Positions 23,528 through 33,888 of a stretch of DNA of 64,000 nt are shown in pieces. Below the pieces are notes generated by a model. That model saw only the letters and a program-made list of their open reading frames with translations. It searched no databases and had not been told where the DNA came from. Location: contig JAQQWL010000005.1 in NCBI GenBank assembly GCA_038363925.1, positions 2,480,001 through 2,544,000 on the forward strand. Direction: 5' to 3'. Position numbers and translations under genes: made by a program. Within the stretch, counting starts at the first letter, position 1. Each line of letters begins with the position of its first letter. This DNA comes from Apiospora phragmitis. Taxonomy: Eukaryota; Ascomycota; Sordariomycetes; Amphisphaeriales; Apiosporaceae.

Positions 23528-24323
23528 CTTGGCGCTGCCACAAAGCCGCTGGCGGAATCAAGGTCTATTGAAGGCAACATGAAAAGAGTCGCGGGGGTCA
23601 TGGACGTCGGCGCGTTTGGTTGTTCGTTACTGCTACAGGCGACAAGAGCAAAGATTACATGCCTACTGAGACGGTGGGTAGCGATTCGAGTAACGATGGC
23701 ACAGGGATCAAGCCAAGGGAGACAAGACGAGGCAAGACACAGAAGATAGGGATTGATTGCGCAGGAATGGAATTATGGCCTCATCTAAAGTCAAGTAAGG
23801 TGCTATGGAATGCAAGATTGCCAGAGCTGAGCTGGCGTGACAGTAACAGTACTACTAGTAATCGGCGGCAACAGCAACCAGCCAAGAAACCAGATCAGAC
23901 CAACGTCAGTGGGTGAACGAGCCAGGTGTGGGGTAAACGGCCTGCCGGGACTGTCTAAAACTGGACCCCGATCATCCTCACTCAGCCCACCAAGCCCAAG
24001 TAACCTTAACACCTGATTTTGGGTCGCAGCACCCACTGACCCTGACATGCAGTACTCATGAACCACTTGACCCCTAAAGTTTCAGTATACACTTATTTGT
24101 TCCTATTGAGGATATTAATAAAACATAAAATGAAAGTCATTATAAAAATGGATCCTTATATATACATGTATATTTATTGTACATAGAATATATCTAAGAT
24201 ATATTGAAGTACAGTACCTAAACGCTCCGAGGGTATCCGTGAACAGAGTAACTGACAGACTCCTCCCACACTTGAACGCCTGTATCAATCTTCTGCCTGC
24301 CAAGCGAAGAATCCAACAGCAGC
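23528..24323. other. Spacer between the SMP-domain gene and the telomere-protein gene
   Basis: The right part (about 24060-24230) is AT-rich and probably the 3' UTR of the telomere-protein gene; the left part is the promoter of the SMP-domain gene. No gene seen. Confidence 0.45.
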
Positions 24324-26893
24324 TCACGGTTCTAGAAATACATTTGTGGGTATTTTCTTTCCGTCCTGCCTAACATCGAAATCATCCTCCTTACGGTCTG
24401 GGTTGAGGCCAAGCTTGATGAGATGTTGCTTTTCCTTGTAGCCAAGAACTACATCATCGAAACCGGACCATAGAAGAGATCTGCCCTCTAGGGTCTTCAC
24501 CTTCTCATTACGTGCCCTGTCGCGGATTTGCTGCTGGGATCGCCAAACTTCATAGCCCTGTATCTCTTCTAGGGCAGACCACGAGCATCCATGCTTTTCG
24601 ATGTTCTTAATAAGCTTTAACCTGTCATGATCCGACCATGGTACACGCTTTTGGGGTGGTCTCGCTTTGTGCTGTCGTAATTCCCCCTTGTTGGCTTTGG
24701 CGCGTTGGGTGAGAATGGCCAAATCGGCAGGCTGTAAGCCTTCTTGGACAGCATGCTCGTCGGGTTCGCCATCAGATATTCCAGACCGTGATCTAGACGG
24801 AATGGTGGTGGGTGGTGAACGCCGAGAGGGGCCAGTGGCAGTAGGTGATTTCGAAAGCCGAGGCCTTTTGGCATTGAACTGCTCAATGGTATTCCTTTTG
24901 GCGGCGATTTGATCGTTGTTCTTATTAAGCATCGCATTCGTCTCAAAGGGATCGTCATCGACGTCTTCCTCAACAGAAGATTCCACACGAGGTACCGATC
25001 GCTTTGATATGCTGCGATGGTGGACTGCTGGCAGGGAGCTGGCCGGCGGAGCCGACCCATTCGGTCTGCTGCTGCTTACAACCTCATCGGCCTTCAAAGC
25101 CAATATATTGTTCCGGAGTTGTTGGTTAGATATCGGCGCCGCGTGCGATGATACTAGCCTATTAGGAGTTCCATGTGTCACTGAAGCTTCATCTTCATCG
25201 ACGTCCTCATCACCGGGGAGGTAGCTTTTACTACAAGTTGTCAGTAGGTACTCAACAGGTTATATGCATTGCACTTTGTATAGCTTACGACACCTCTATC
25301 CCTGCTGTGTGGATGATGGGCTGTCCAACTTCGGAGTCATCATCTGAAGCGTCGGAAAGGCTCTTGCTGCCAAAGAGTCAGTGTCTTGTAGGCTTGTGAA
25401 TGTCGGAATCTGGACTTACTCAGCCAACGCATCTACTCTGCGAATGGGTTGTCCCTCTTCAGAATCCACCTCTGACTCTGACTCTGACTCTGGTTCATCG
25501 TCGTCTTGACGAACCATTATCCCTGAGGATCGCTCCGAATCTCTCCATCATTGTTTGGTGCTTCATCGTGCGTCGCGGATCTTATGTCTTCCTCATTCTG
25601 AACTTCCGGGGACGTGGGGCGAACAGTTTTTCGGATGTTGTCTCGGCCCAGACAGCAAGCTTTTGGGCGAGTTGCTCCACTGGATATGCAGCTTCCATCC
25701 TGCTCTGTGTCTTATCACGTCTCTTCTCTGACAAATAACCGTCCAGCTGCGTCATGCGAGCCTGGTATTCTTCTGTTGATAAGCCGGGAACTTGGGGGCT
25801 GGTAAGGGGCTTATACGGTCCTTGCGAAATGGCTTGCTTCGCGGCTTTACGCGATTCAACCTTATCTTCGCAAAATACCCTGGTGGCAAGGACATACGGA
25901 TCTTCGTTTATCTCCTCGCGTATCAGGCTGGTCAGGTAACAACAGCGAAGTGAAAATGCCAAGTCAATCTGCCTAGCAACCTTATCCTCATCTTCGCGAG
26001 GTGCAGAAAAATCGAATACCCAAGGGAAATTATTCGCAACCTTGTCTATAATTTCCTGTGGCTTTCGCGGATCGAGTGGCGTGTCCAGAAGATATGCCAG
26101 CAAAGTGGCAATATTTGACGTGCATATGGCGTGGTATGCATTATTGGCAAAATTTTGGTCTTCATGGTTCTCGAGTACGCGGTGAAAGCGCAGAACATCG
26201 ACAAATAGTTCGCCTTCTCGCAGAATAGCCTGCCGAGCAGCTTTCAACAATGCAAAGTGGATTTGCACCCTTGTCGCAGGCTGATCTCCATTGTTCAGCA
26301 AGATCAAACTCTTGTAGAGTTCAGAGGTGTGTCGTTGGATCTCTGGAGTCACATATCCCAGTATCTCGATGACTTCACTGCCTTTGTCTTCTCCGCCTGT
26401 TGCCTGTTGAAGAGCATACGGCTCTGCTTCCTCTGATCCTTCCAGTGCAGACCTATTGACCCTCTTTTTGGGAGGTGAGACTGAAGACACCTAGTGAGTG
26501 AAATGCATCTTCTCTCGCGACTCATGATTCCAACTCACAAAAGCTATTATGCCCCGGCATCGGGCTTCCTTCTAGGTATTCGGGCTCATCCTGCCCGGCT
26601 TCCGAGGGCAGGAAGATGGTACTGGCATCTGGACTCACCCGCGGTGCAAATCGACGAGTAATCGGAGATGCATCTTTTTTCACGGGGTCGACCGATATCT
26701 GCTCCTCACTCTGCTCCTCATTGGAGGGTGCACCTTGTGGTGATCGCACTGATTGCGCTGCCGTGGTGCTGGATTCGGCCTTCTCTGCCTGCTGTTTTGC
26801 TGGTTGACGCGTCTTTCGCGTCGCCCTTGTTTGCCTGGCAGATGACGATACACCCGCGGCTGCAGCCGCTTTGGACCTGGTGGACGGCGCCAT
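24324..26893 (-). CDS. Telomere repeat-binding factor (TRFH + Myb), Taz1/Trf-like
   Basis: Exons 26539-26893, 25420-26480, 25289-25366 and 24324-25230; about 800 aa after two corrections. Residues about 155-350 form a helical region that I match to the TRF-homology dimerisation domain (ILGYVTPEIQRHTSELYKSL, QIHFALLKAARQAILREGEL). A very acidic linker follows. Near the C-terminus (about 695-745) is one Myb/telobox domain: VPWSDHDRLKLIKNIEKHGC, then QQIRDRARNEKV. Such proteins bind duplex TTAGGG repeats and protect chromosome ends. The frame breaks are a missing C in the run 25616-25619 (minus sense CCCC) and a missing G at 25521-25523. The restored reading FAPTSPEVQNEEDIR and DPQGIMVRQDDDE links domain and linker. 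The linker repeats DSE-x-GQPI. Domain recognition is by pattern only, so a related Myb factor is possible. Confidence 0.8.
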
Positions 26894-28399
26894 ACACAAT
26901 CAGAGGGAACAAAATGATGCCAGGCAGGCTGCAGCAGTCAGTGAGCTTCTGATTTTGAGAGGTTGTGTGAATAATAACATAAGTTTATTGGCCATTCAAA
27001 GCGGGCACGGACCTTTAACTACCATCAAAATTGAATTCAGGTGAGGCTCTGAAGAGGTGAAAACGACGTGACGATTCCTACCTCGCAAGTAACGGCTACT
27101 GGAATACAGAGTGAAAGCGACGTGAAGGTAAATAAATATTACAACCATTAACCGTATGTTCTTGGATCAGTAGGGCAGGAACAGGGGTGAGAATCAGTTA
27201 TCCTATGGGCTAGTCCATTATGCTACATACGACCCCAAGGTATGTAACAGCTCCCTGCTGTAGGCACCATACTTGTAAGTAACACAACATTCTATTCAAT
27301 TGTACAAATGTGGTGAGTCCAGGATGACAGTGATGTGTCTATCTATGTATGTCTAGTCCATAGACTGACCGAAGAAAAAGGGGTTTCTCTCATAGAAGTT
27401 TTACGACTTGTAAGCTGAATTCCATTACGGAGTAGCAGGGCTTGTAGCCTGTATTTCAGCACAGCCTCCAGAGGACATCAATCTCCATGTTCCCCCTGTC
27501 CTGATCGGGGAAACTTGTCTGCTTGGCTTGCCTAAGCCAGACATGGCTGATTGCCCCTGCATCAATCAAAACTCATTTGGGGACTACTGCCGTAAAGGTC
27601 GTACTATCTCATGCATAACACGTATTCTTCATACGTAAGGTAAGGTACGTTCAGCTCGAATAGGGTCAGCATAGTGTACCTACGGATACTGTTCAACAAA
27701 AAAGTTACTGCAGGTGGCAAGGGAAAGTTGGAAGGATGGCGCAGTCGTCCATGCATCTACAGTCGTGTCTCCCTCCTGGAAACTTGAACTTACTTGAATT
27801 CAAATACATAACCTAACCTACAGCCATATCTCCTTTGGCTGCCCGTAATCGTAATACCTGCTTCGTCCGATTTGACGTGCAATTGCCTCGAGTTCGAGTC
27901 GGCCGCGTGTCTCATTTGGAATTCCTCAATCAATCAATCGCGGCTGGTTTTTTTGGAGGGGAGGTCTAGGCCACGAGTCCACTACGACTACGCTACTCGC
28001 GACTCCCGTTATTAGCACAGACCCCTGCAAGTATCAACTCAATGGGGGCTTCTGGTTGATTTCCAAGTCGAGCTTTCATCAAGACTTCCTCCAGACCAAC
28101 AGGAAGTAATCCAGTCCGACTTCGATTCTCTCTTGCTGTTGTGTGTCCGTCTTTTATTCATAATCATTTATTGCCTGCTGCTAAGCCTACTACATACCTT
28201 CCTTCTCTTCATACACGGCAATTGAGACATTTCTGTCACAACAGTCACAACCTTCCCCAAAAAGCTCCTAATTCGAACCCAAACCCATCATTGTTGTCCC
28301 CGGTCTGGACACTTTTTGTTCCTTCCACCATCGGCGATTCGACAGCTCGACGGTTCTTGCTACGAAACTCTTCTATCCGACCCGTTCATCACCGCCACA
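26894..28399. promoter_or_regulatory. 1.5-kb divergent region between telomere-protein gene and gdt1
   Basis: No convincing gene. The last roughly 300 bases before 28400 are pyrimidine-rich and look like the gdt1 leader. A short imperfect inverted repeat lies near 27514-27541 (TGTCTG ... CAGACA). Unusually long for a promoter in this window. Confidence 0.4.
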
Positions 28400-30053
28400 A
28401 TGAAGTTACGGCAGAAGCACGCGCAGCTTCTGCTTCTCCTGCTTCCCGCTCTCGCTATAGCCTCTTCGACCCCGGATGCAACGTCAGAGAAGGAAGTCCG
28501 CGCCGCGATAGAACGTGATCCCGTCACTGGTGCTACTGGTGCCTCGTCCGCTTCAAAACCTAAGTACGATGTCGGTACCAAGGATGCTCCCGTGGACGGA
28601 AAAGATGGAAAGCCACATGAGGGCCCCTTTGTCGAGCCAAAGAAGGTCGAAAAATCCGACCCTGCTGCCCCGAAGAAGGAGCTGCCTTCCCTGAAGGGCG
28701 CGCCTAAGGACCACACTGTATACGGGGGCAAAGAGGTTCCCCAAACGAACGACGGCGTCATGGACGACCGGGACCACCTGCGGCCGAAGCAGGGGCACCA
28801 CCGGCACCGAGGGCGGTGTCAGTGAAAAGGACAAGGTCCGCAAGGCCAAGGAGGGCAAGACTGGCGAGAAGGTCGAGAAGGTGCCCGAGACGCCGAAGGA
28901 GAAGCCCCCTCTGCCCCATAGCGAGCAGGAGAAGATTTCCAGCGACAAGGGCACCAAGAAGGAAAAGGAGAAGGACGTCAAAGACAAGGACGATGTCCAG
29001 AAGACGCCTGAGCAGGTCGCAGGTTTGGAGAAGCCCACGGATCTTCCCGGCAAGTTCCGTGACAGCGCGAACCCCCTTCCTAAATCAGCCAACAAGGACC
29101 ACCTCGATGTATCCAAGCCCAAGACGAAACCCGCGAAGGATTGGAAAGACACCGTCGAAGATGGGAGCGAGGGCATTATCCAGCCCTTCCACTCCTTTGT
29201 GCTGTCATTGGCTATGATCCTATTTTCGGAGGTCGGCGACAAAACATTCCTCGTTGCTGCCCTCATGGCCATGAAGCACGATCGCATGGTGGTTTTCACC
29301 GCAGCCTTTGGCGCTTTGCTGGTCATGACCTTCCTATCTGCGATTCTCGGCCACACGCTGCCGGCTCTGATCCCCAAGAAAATCACTGCTTTCCTTGCCG
29401 CCGGACTCTTCTTCGTCTTTGGCGCCAAGCTGCTCCGCGAGGGTATGGCCATGAGTCCTGATGAGGGCGTCGCTGCTGAGATGCAGGAGGTCGAAATGGA
29501 GCTGGCGGAAAAGGAGCATCAGGCCTTGAAGCAGGGACGACGCCGATCATCTGTGTATGCCATGGAGATGGGTCTTGGTCGCAACCGCAAGTCCAGATCC
29601 AAGTCCCGGTTTCCGACGCCGCCCCGTAGCCCCTCGACTTCGCCGGCTAGAAGCCCGTCGCCTCGTGGTGGCATCGCGGGCAGCATCGGTACTGGCATGT
29701 CCAACCTAGCCTCACTTCTGCTGAGCCCGGCGTGGGTGCAGACATTCATCATGACCTTCCTGGGCGAATGGGGGTGATCGTAGCCAGATCGCAACCATTG
29801 CGATGGCGGCCGGTCAAGACTACTGGTGGGTCACCCTGGGCGCTCTTGTTGGTCACTCCATATGCACTGGTGTCGCTGTCATTGGTGGGCGCGCCATTGC
29901 TGGCAAAGTCAGCATGAAAGTTGGTAAGTTGTGCTATTACTCAAATTCCCATGTTCACGAAGTCGAGCTAACGAAATACCAGTCACTGTCGGCGGAGCTC
30001 TGGCTTTCCTGGTGTTCGGTTTCATTTACCTGTTCGAAGCTTTGTACGCTTAA
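28400..30053 (+). CDS. gdt1: Gdt1/TMEM165 (UPF0016) Golgi Ca2+/Mn2+ transporter
   Basis: Exons 28400-29923 and 29983-30053; about 530 aa after removal of two extra Gs (runs 28791-28794 and 29770-29774). A signal peptide (QLLLLLLPALAIASS) is followed by a Lys/Glu/Pro-rich region of about 230 residues absent from short yeast homologues. Two copies of the family motif follow: EVGDKT (277-282) and EWGDRS (from 456), each starting a three-helix repeat. The family exchanges Ca2+/Mn2+ for H+ across the Golgi membrane, supporting glycosylation. After the second break the protein resumes QIATIAMAAGQDYWWVTLGA and ends VFGFIYLFEALYA. Read literally the protein would stop before the second motif. Confidence 0.93.
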
Positions 30054-31638
30054 TTTGGCACGGTAACTGCATATTTGCTACGAAAAGTCGACAGCCGGCG
30101 ACAAGATGTTAAGGCTGCGATGCATTATATGTCAGTATATGACCAGCACCAACTACCTAGTGTATGCCCAAATATTGCGTGGGTTACGGCCTTTTATTTA
30201 TTTTACTTCTATACTAACGCGGCACCTGGAGGGGAAGGGATACCCTGATCTGCAAGTTAATGGAAAGCGAGAGCTATGAACGTTACAAGCATGGGGCGGA
30301 GTTTGGAAAATATATACAGGATCCTCCGGCTGGGAAAGGCGAGCTGGCTGGCGGTGCAACCATGTCTTTTTCATTATATGTCTTCATACCACGCTTACAA
30401 ATATTTGCATTTTCGCGAGACATTCATTGTACAAACATTGAAGTCGAAATAGCGAGCGGAGGCCGCCCCCATATTCTTACCCAGGAAGAAGGCAGGGAGG
30501 GATCTAGCAAGCAATGTCGCCCAGATAAAGAAAAGAATCAGTTGTACTTCCAAAATACGGTCTGCTCGGGCCCAATGAAAATCCAGTAGTTCCTTGACTT
30601 GCTCATGATCGGACTCCGGAAGTCGAATTCAGCGCTCTCCCTCTCACTCACGATCTTCTTGTTTTGTCTAGACCGCTGATTAGAGTTGACATTTGTGATC
30701 GGAGTACCGAAGCGGTGGATGCACTAATGAATCTGACTTGGACCGCCTCGGCGGTCGGTCTTTTACGTGTGACCCCACGTGCGACGCTGCTTCTTACTTG
30801 CCGCGGACACGGGGATTCAGATACGCGACGATGGGAGGTCCGGGGCGTGCCAAAACGCTCTGCCTCTCTCAAGTCACAGTAAAAGAGAAGTAGGCCAATG
30901 TGGACGGTACACACACATCTTACACCTGTCTGTGTCTCTGACCGCTCGGTCCTGGATTTCCACAGCCTCACCCATCCACACTCGCGGAAGAATAGCTCCA
31001 GGAGTAAGCAGGCTATCATGTGTGTGCGTGTAAGTACCTACCCCCTGACCGGCCGACATGTTGTCGATGACGGGATAAGAAAAAGCAAGGGGGGGAGAGC
31101 AACAAGACGAGGCAGGCATAGAAAAGAAGAAAAAGTCAAACCCTCTTCTACCCGCCGTCCCATTATCCATCGACCATCATTGCTTGCTTGCGATAGGTAC
31201 CCCGCACGCGGGACCCCCAAATCCCCCAAACATTCATCCGAAGCTACCGTGACATCCGCCGTAGAGTCTATCTTCACGTCGATATACAAAAGGTTGACTG
31301 TTTGTGTGCCTTTCTCCCGGGTCAATGCTTTCTTCGCCTGTTCTCACGTAAGACAGGAAACAACACAACCTGCCAGGAATCGTATTGTTGCTTTTTTTCG
31401 ATTGCAGCACGGGAACGCACACACACAATCCCGGCAAACATATTATTCGTTGGTATCCGTATATATATAGGAGTACAGCATTCCCGAAACCCGAGAAGGC
31501 CTTATCTTCAAAGCTCTACTCTATAAGAAGGTATAATACTGCTAGGCAGTCCCACCAAGCCATTAACAGTCCCCCATGGCGGTTACACGATAAATAAGCA
31601 CCAAGCAACACAAGACAAGCCCAAAGTAAGCAGCAACC
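30054..31638. other. 1.6-kb spacer between gdt1 and the mutarotase gene
   Basis: gdt1 3' UTR on the left and promoter of the mutarotase gene on the right. An inverted repeat GACCGCC-TC-GGCGGTC lies at 30741-30756. No protein gene recognised. Confidence 0.45.
30741..30756. repeat. Short GC-rich inverted repeat with CCG/CGG ends
   Basis: GACCGCC and its exact complement GGCGGTC are separated by two bases. CCG/CGG palindromes are the usual target type of fungal Zn2Cys6 factors, but no factor can be named. Confidence 0.5.
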
Positions 31639-32328
31639 ATGTCGCAGCTCTGGTCCAAGCAGCCCGCGTCCCCTGCGGTCAACGGCAGCGCCGGGGCGCC
31701 ACCCACCACACCACCCTCGAGGCGCCACTCGACATTGTGGCCTCGCCCATCACGGGGGGGCGTCAGCGCAACCCGGGCCGCCGCTTCGCGCAGATTGTCA
31801 AGCTGAAGCCCGAGTGCGTCGCCGAGTACAAGAAGTGCCACGCCGCCGTCTGGCCCGAGGTGGCGCGCCAGATCAAGGCTTGCAATATCCAGGACTGTGA
31901 GTAGTATAGTACCGCGCGGTATCCCTCCACTTTTCTCTTTTCTGGTCAGATGACTAATACGAACAATATGTGATTCCACGTACTACAGATAGCATCTGCC
32001 ACGACCCGGAGACGGGCATCCTCTTTGCGAGCTTCAAGTACGTCGGATACGACTATGCGGGCGATATGGAGCGGATGCGGGAGAATCCCAAGGTGCGCGA
32101 GTGGTGGGCAATGACGGATAGCTATCAAGAGGTAAGGAAGCACCCACTGTCATATTTAACATGCCTCATCTTCATCCCCTTCCCTTCCCTTCCCGACCCG
32201 TAGGGCGCAAACTTGTATATCTGACTTGGTGTAAACAATCGTAGAGCATGGTCCCGGGCGCAAAGAACAGCGAATCCGGTGAGCCATCGTGGTGGAAGCC
32301 AGTCGAGGAGGTTTTCTACCAGGCGTAA
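31639..32328 (+). CDS. L-rhamnose mutarotase (RhaM family)
   Basis: Exons 31639-31896, 31989-32131 and 32245-32328; about 161 aa after restoring one G missing from the run 31693-31696. Core features are RRFAQIVKLKPECVAEYKKC, HAAVWPEV, ILFASFKYVGYDYAGDM and a C-terminal SWWKPVEEVFYQA. These match the small alpha-beta barrel (DUF718) that interconverts the anomers of L-rhamnose, which assists cytosolic sugar use. The N-terminal 50 residues are low in conservation (Ser/Pro/Gly). Without the correction the first exon stops in a wrong frame and the conserved core is unreachable from any ATG. No other rhamnose gene is in the window. Convergent with the thioredoxin-like gene. Confidence 0.86.
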
Positions 32329-32533
32329 AGGAAGGGGTGGTCGTAAAGCAGAAACAATGAAGGGGGAGTTGCCGGGGCACTATATAGAGATATCCCGGAT
32401 ACCAAACAAACAATAGCATAGCGTAATGCGACTCCGATGTTCTTTAAGCAGGCATCCGCATCTTTTCTTCCTTAGCACGGTGTCCCAGACTCGGTGGACT
32501 TTATCTCGCTGTTGCAGGTGCACACATCCGCAT

Positions 32534-33203
32534 CTAGCTCTTCCAGCTCCCAAACAAGCCCCCGAGCAGCGCACCAGGCCCACCCCCTCCACCTCCTCGG
32601 CCCCCGTGCCGCCGCGCCTCGGTCCGGATCCACTCCTCGAGCCAGGCGCGGTCGCGCAGGCGCTTGCCGTCGACGACCTTGGTCTGGGTCATGGCCTCGC
32701 CCGCGTCGAAGCTGAGCAGCGTCGGGATCGAGTTGATCATGTACGTGAGGCCCAGGTTCTCGGCCATGATGTCGGGCGAGTCGACCTCGACCTCGACAAG
32801 GCCGACGCCGCCCTCGGCCTCGCCCACGCCCGACCGCACCATGTCCTGCAGCAGCGGCTTCACCACCCGGCAGGTGCGGCACCAGGACGTCGTCCAGAGC
32901 GTCAGCAGGGGCGTGCGCGACGACGAGGAGAGTTGCAGGTAGGTTTGGAATGCGGCGGCGTTGCGGACGCTTGTTGGGGTATGTCAGTTTCCTTCCGAGT
33001 TTCGTTGGTTTGACCCCTACTTTTTCTCCGTTCCTCGTACGTTGTAGGTGATGAAGGTGGACTCACGTATCGTAGATTTGGTTCCTGGTGTTGTGCTGGC
33101 GCGAAGTCGAGAAGGCGGCGCGTTGTTGCTGTCGAATGGGCTTCGCCGCGAGACCCTTCGCAGCCGAAGTTATCGACAGGGTGGGTCGCAGTGCAACGCG
33201 CAT
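32534..33203 (-). CDS. Mitochondrial thioredoxin-like protein
   Basis: Exons 33067-33203 and 32534-32969; 190 aa, frame intact. The start (MRVALRPTLSITSAAKGLAA, then RQQQRAAFSTSRQ) is a typical mitochondrial presequence with an R-x-x-AFSTS cleavage context. The thioredoxin fold follows: SSSRTPLLTLWTTSWCRTC with active-site Cys76 and Cys79 (WCRTC where classical thioredoxin has WCGPC), then INSIPTLLSFDAGE with the cis-proline. The tail is Gly-rich (RGGGGGG) and ends GALLGGLFGSWKS. It is probably a redox protein of the matrix; the exact substrate is unknown. Confidence 0.88.
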
Positions 33204-33888
33204 GATGTTGAGGTTTGCCCAGATTATTGATAGAGTGCTCAATTGAGAGCACCAAGAACGATAGACCGTTGAGAGTTGGGCCAATGACTTGAGTGTGGGT
33301 TACTGGCGGGTAAAGTTTGTGAGATCGGATGAGGTTTTGCAAGCTGTAGAACAAGCTCGAAAATGACGTCGGACTACTATACTGATCGGCAGGCCGACTC
33401 TTGGCATGGAAGTGTGCCAGGGGGCAGGGATATAATTATTGAAACGCCTGGCCCCTGTAAGCGCAACCTCAGCCGCCTAAATTTTTGATTCGGGCAAAGT
33501 TTACCACATGCAGGGGAGGAATACGGGTACAAGCCGAACATTTTATATATAAAGGCAACAAAATTGAGGTTGTCATTAAGTCATTCATCGCTCATCCTAC
33601 CTAGGTATTCCTTCGTAACAAATTCCCCAACCGGAAAACGCCGGTACATACTTATGTACTTATGTCCAAAAGCTCTATACTCTTGAATGCTTACTATAAT
33701 GCTGAACCAATCTTGAATGCTCCAGTAAACGAGTATGCACCGACTTGGAGACATCCTGTGTGTCTCCTCCACTATGCAGTATGCAACAACCCTGTCTGCC
33801 CGACCCAATGCAAAACCCCAAACGTAACGCAACGCAACGCAACGCAACAATAGCTTGTGACAGTCTTGCAATGAACGCCACCACCCAT
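33204..33888. other. Spacer between thioredoxin-like and MFS genes, with AACGC repeat
   Basis: Promoter of the thioredoxin-like gene on the left and 3' UTR of the MFS gene on the right. A pentanucleotide repeat lies at 33821-33850. No gene seen. Confidence 0.45.
33821..33850 (+). repeat. AACGC pentanucleotide microsatellite
   Basis: Four perfect AACGC units (33826-33845) flanked by AACGT and AACAA variants. Confidence 0.9.

Noticed and set aside
28400..30053. gdt1 as a pseudogene
   Set aside because: Both breaks are one extra G in G runs, and both transport motifs and the C-terminus are conserved beyond them.
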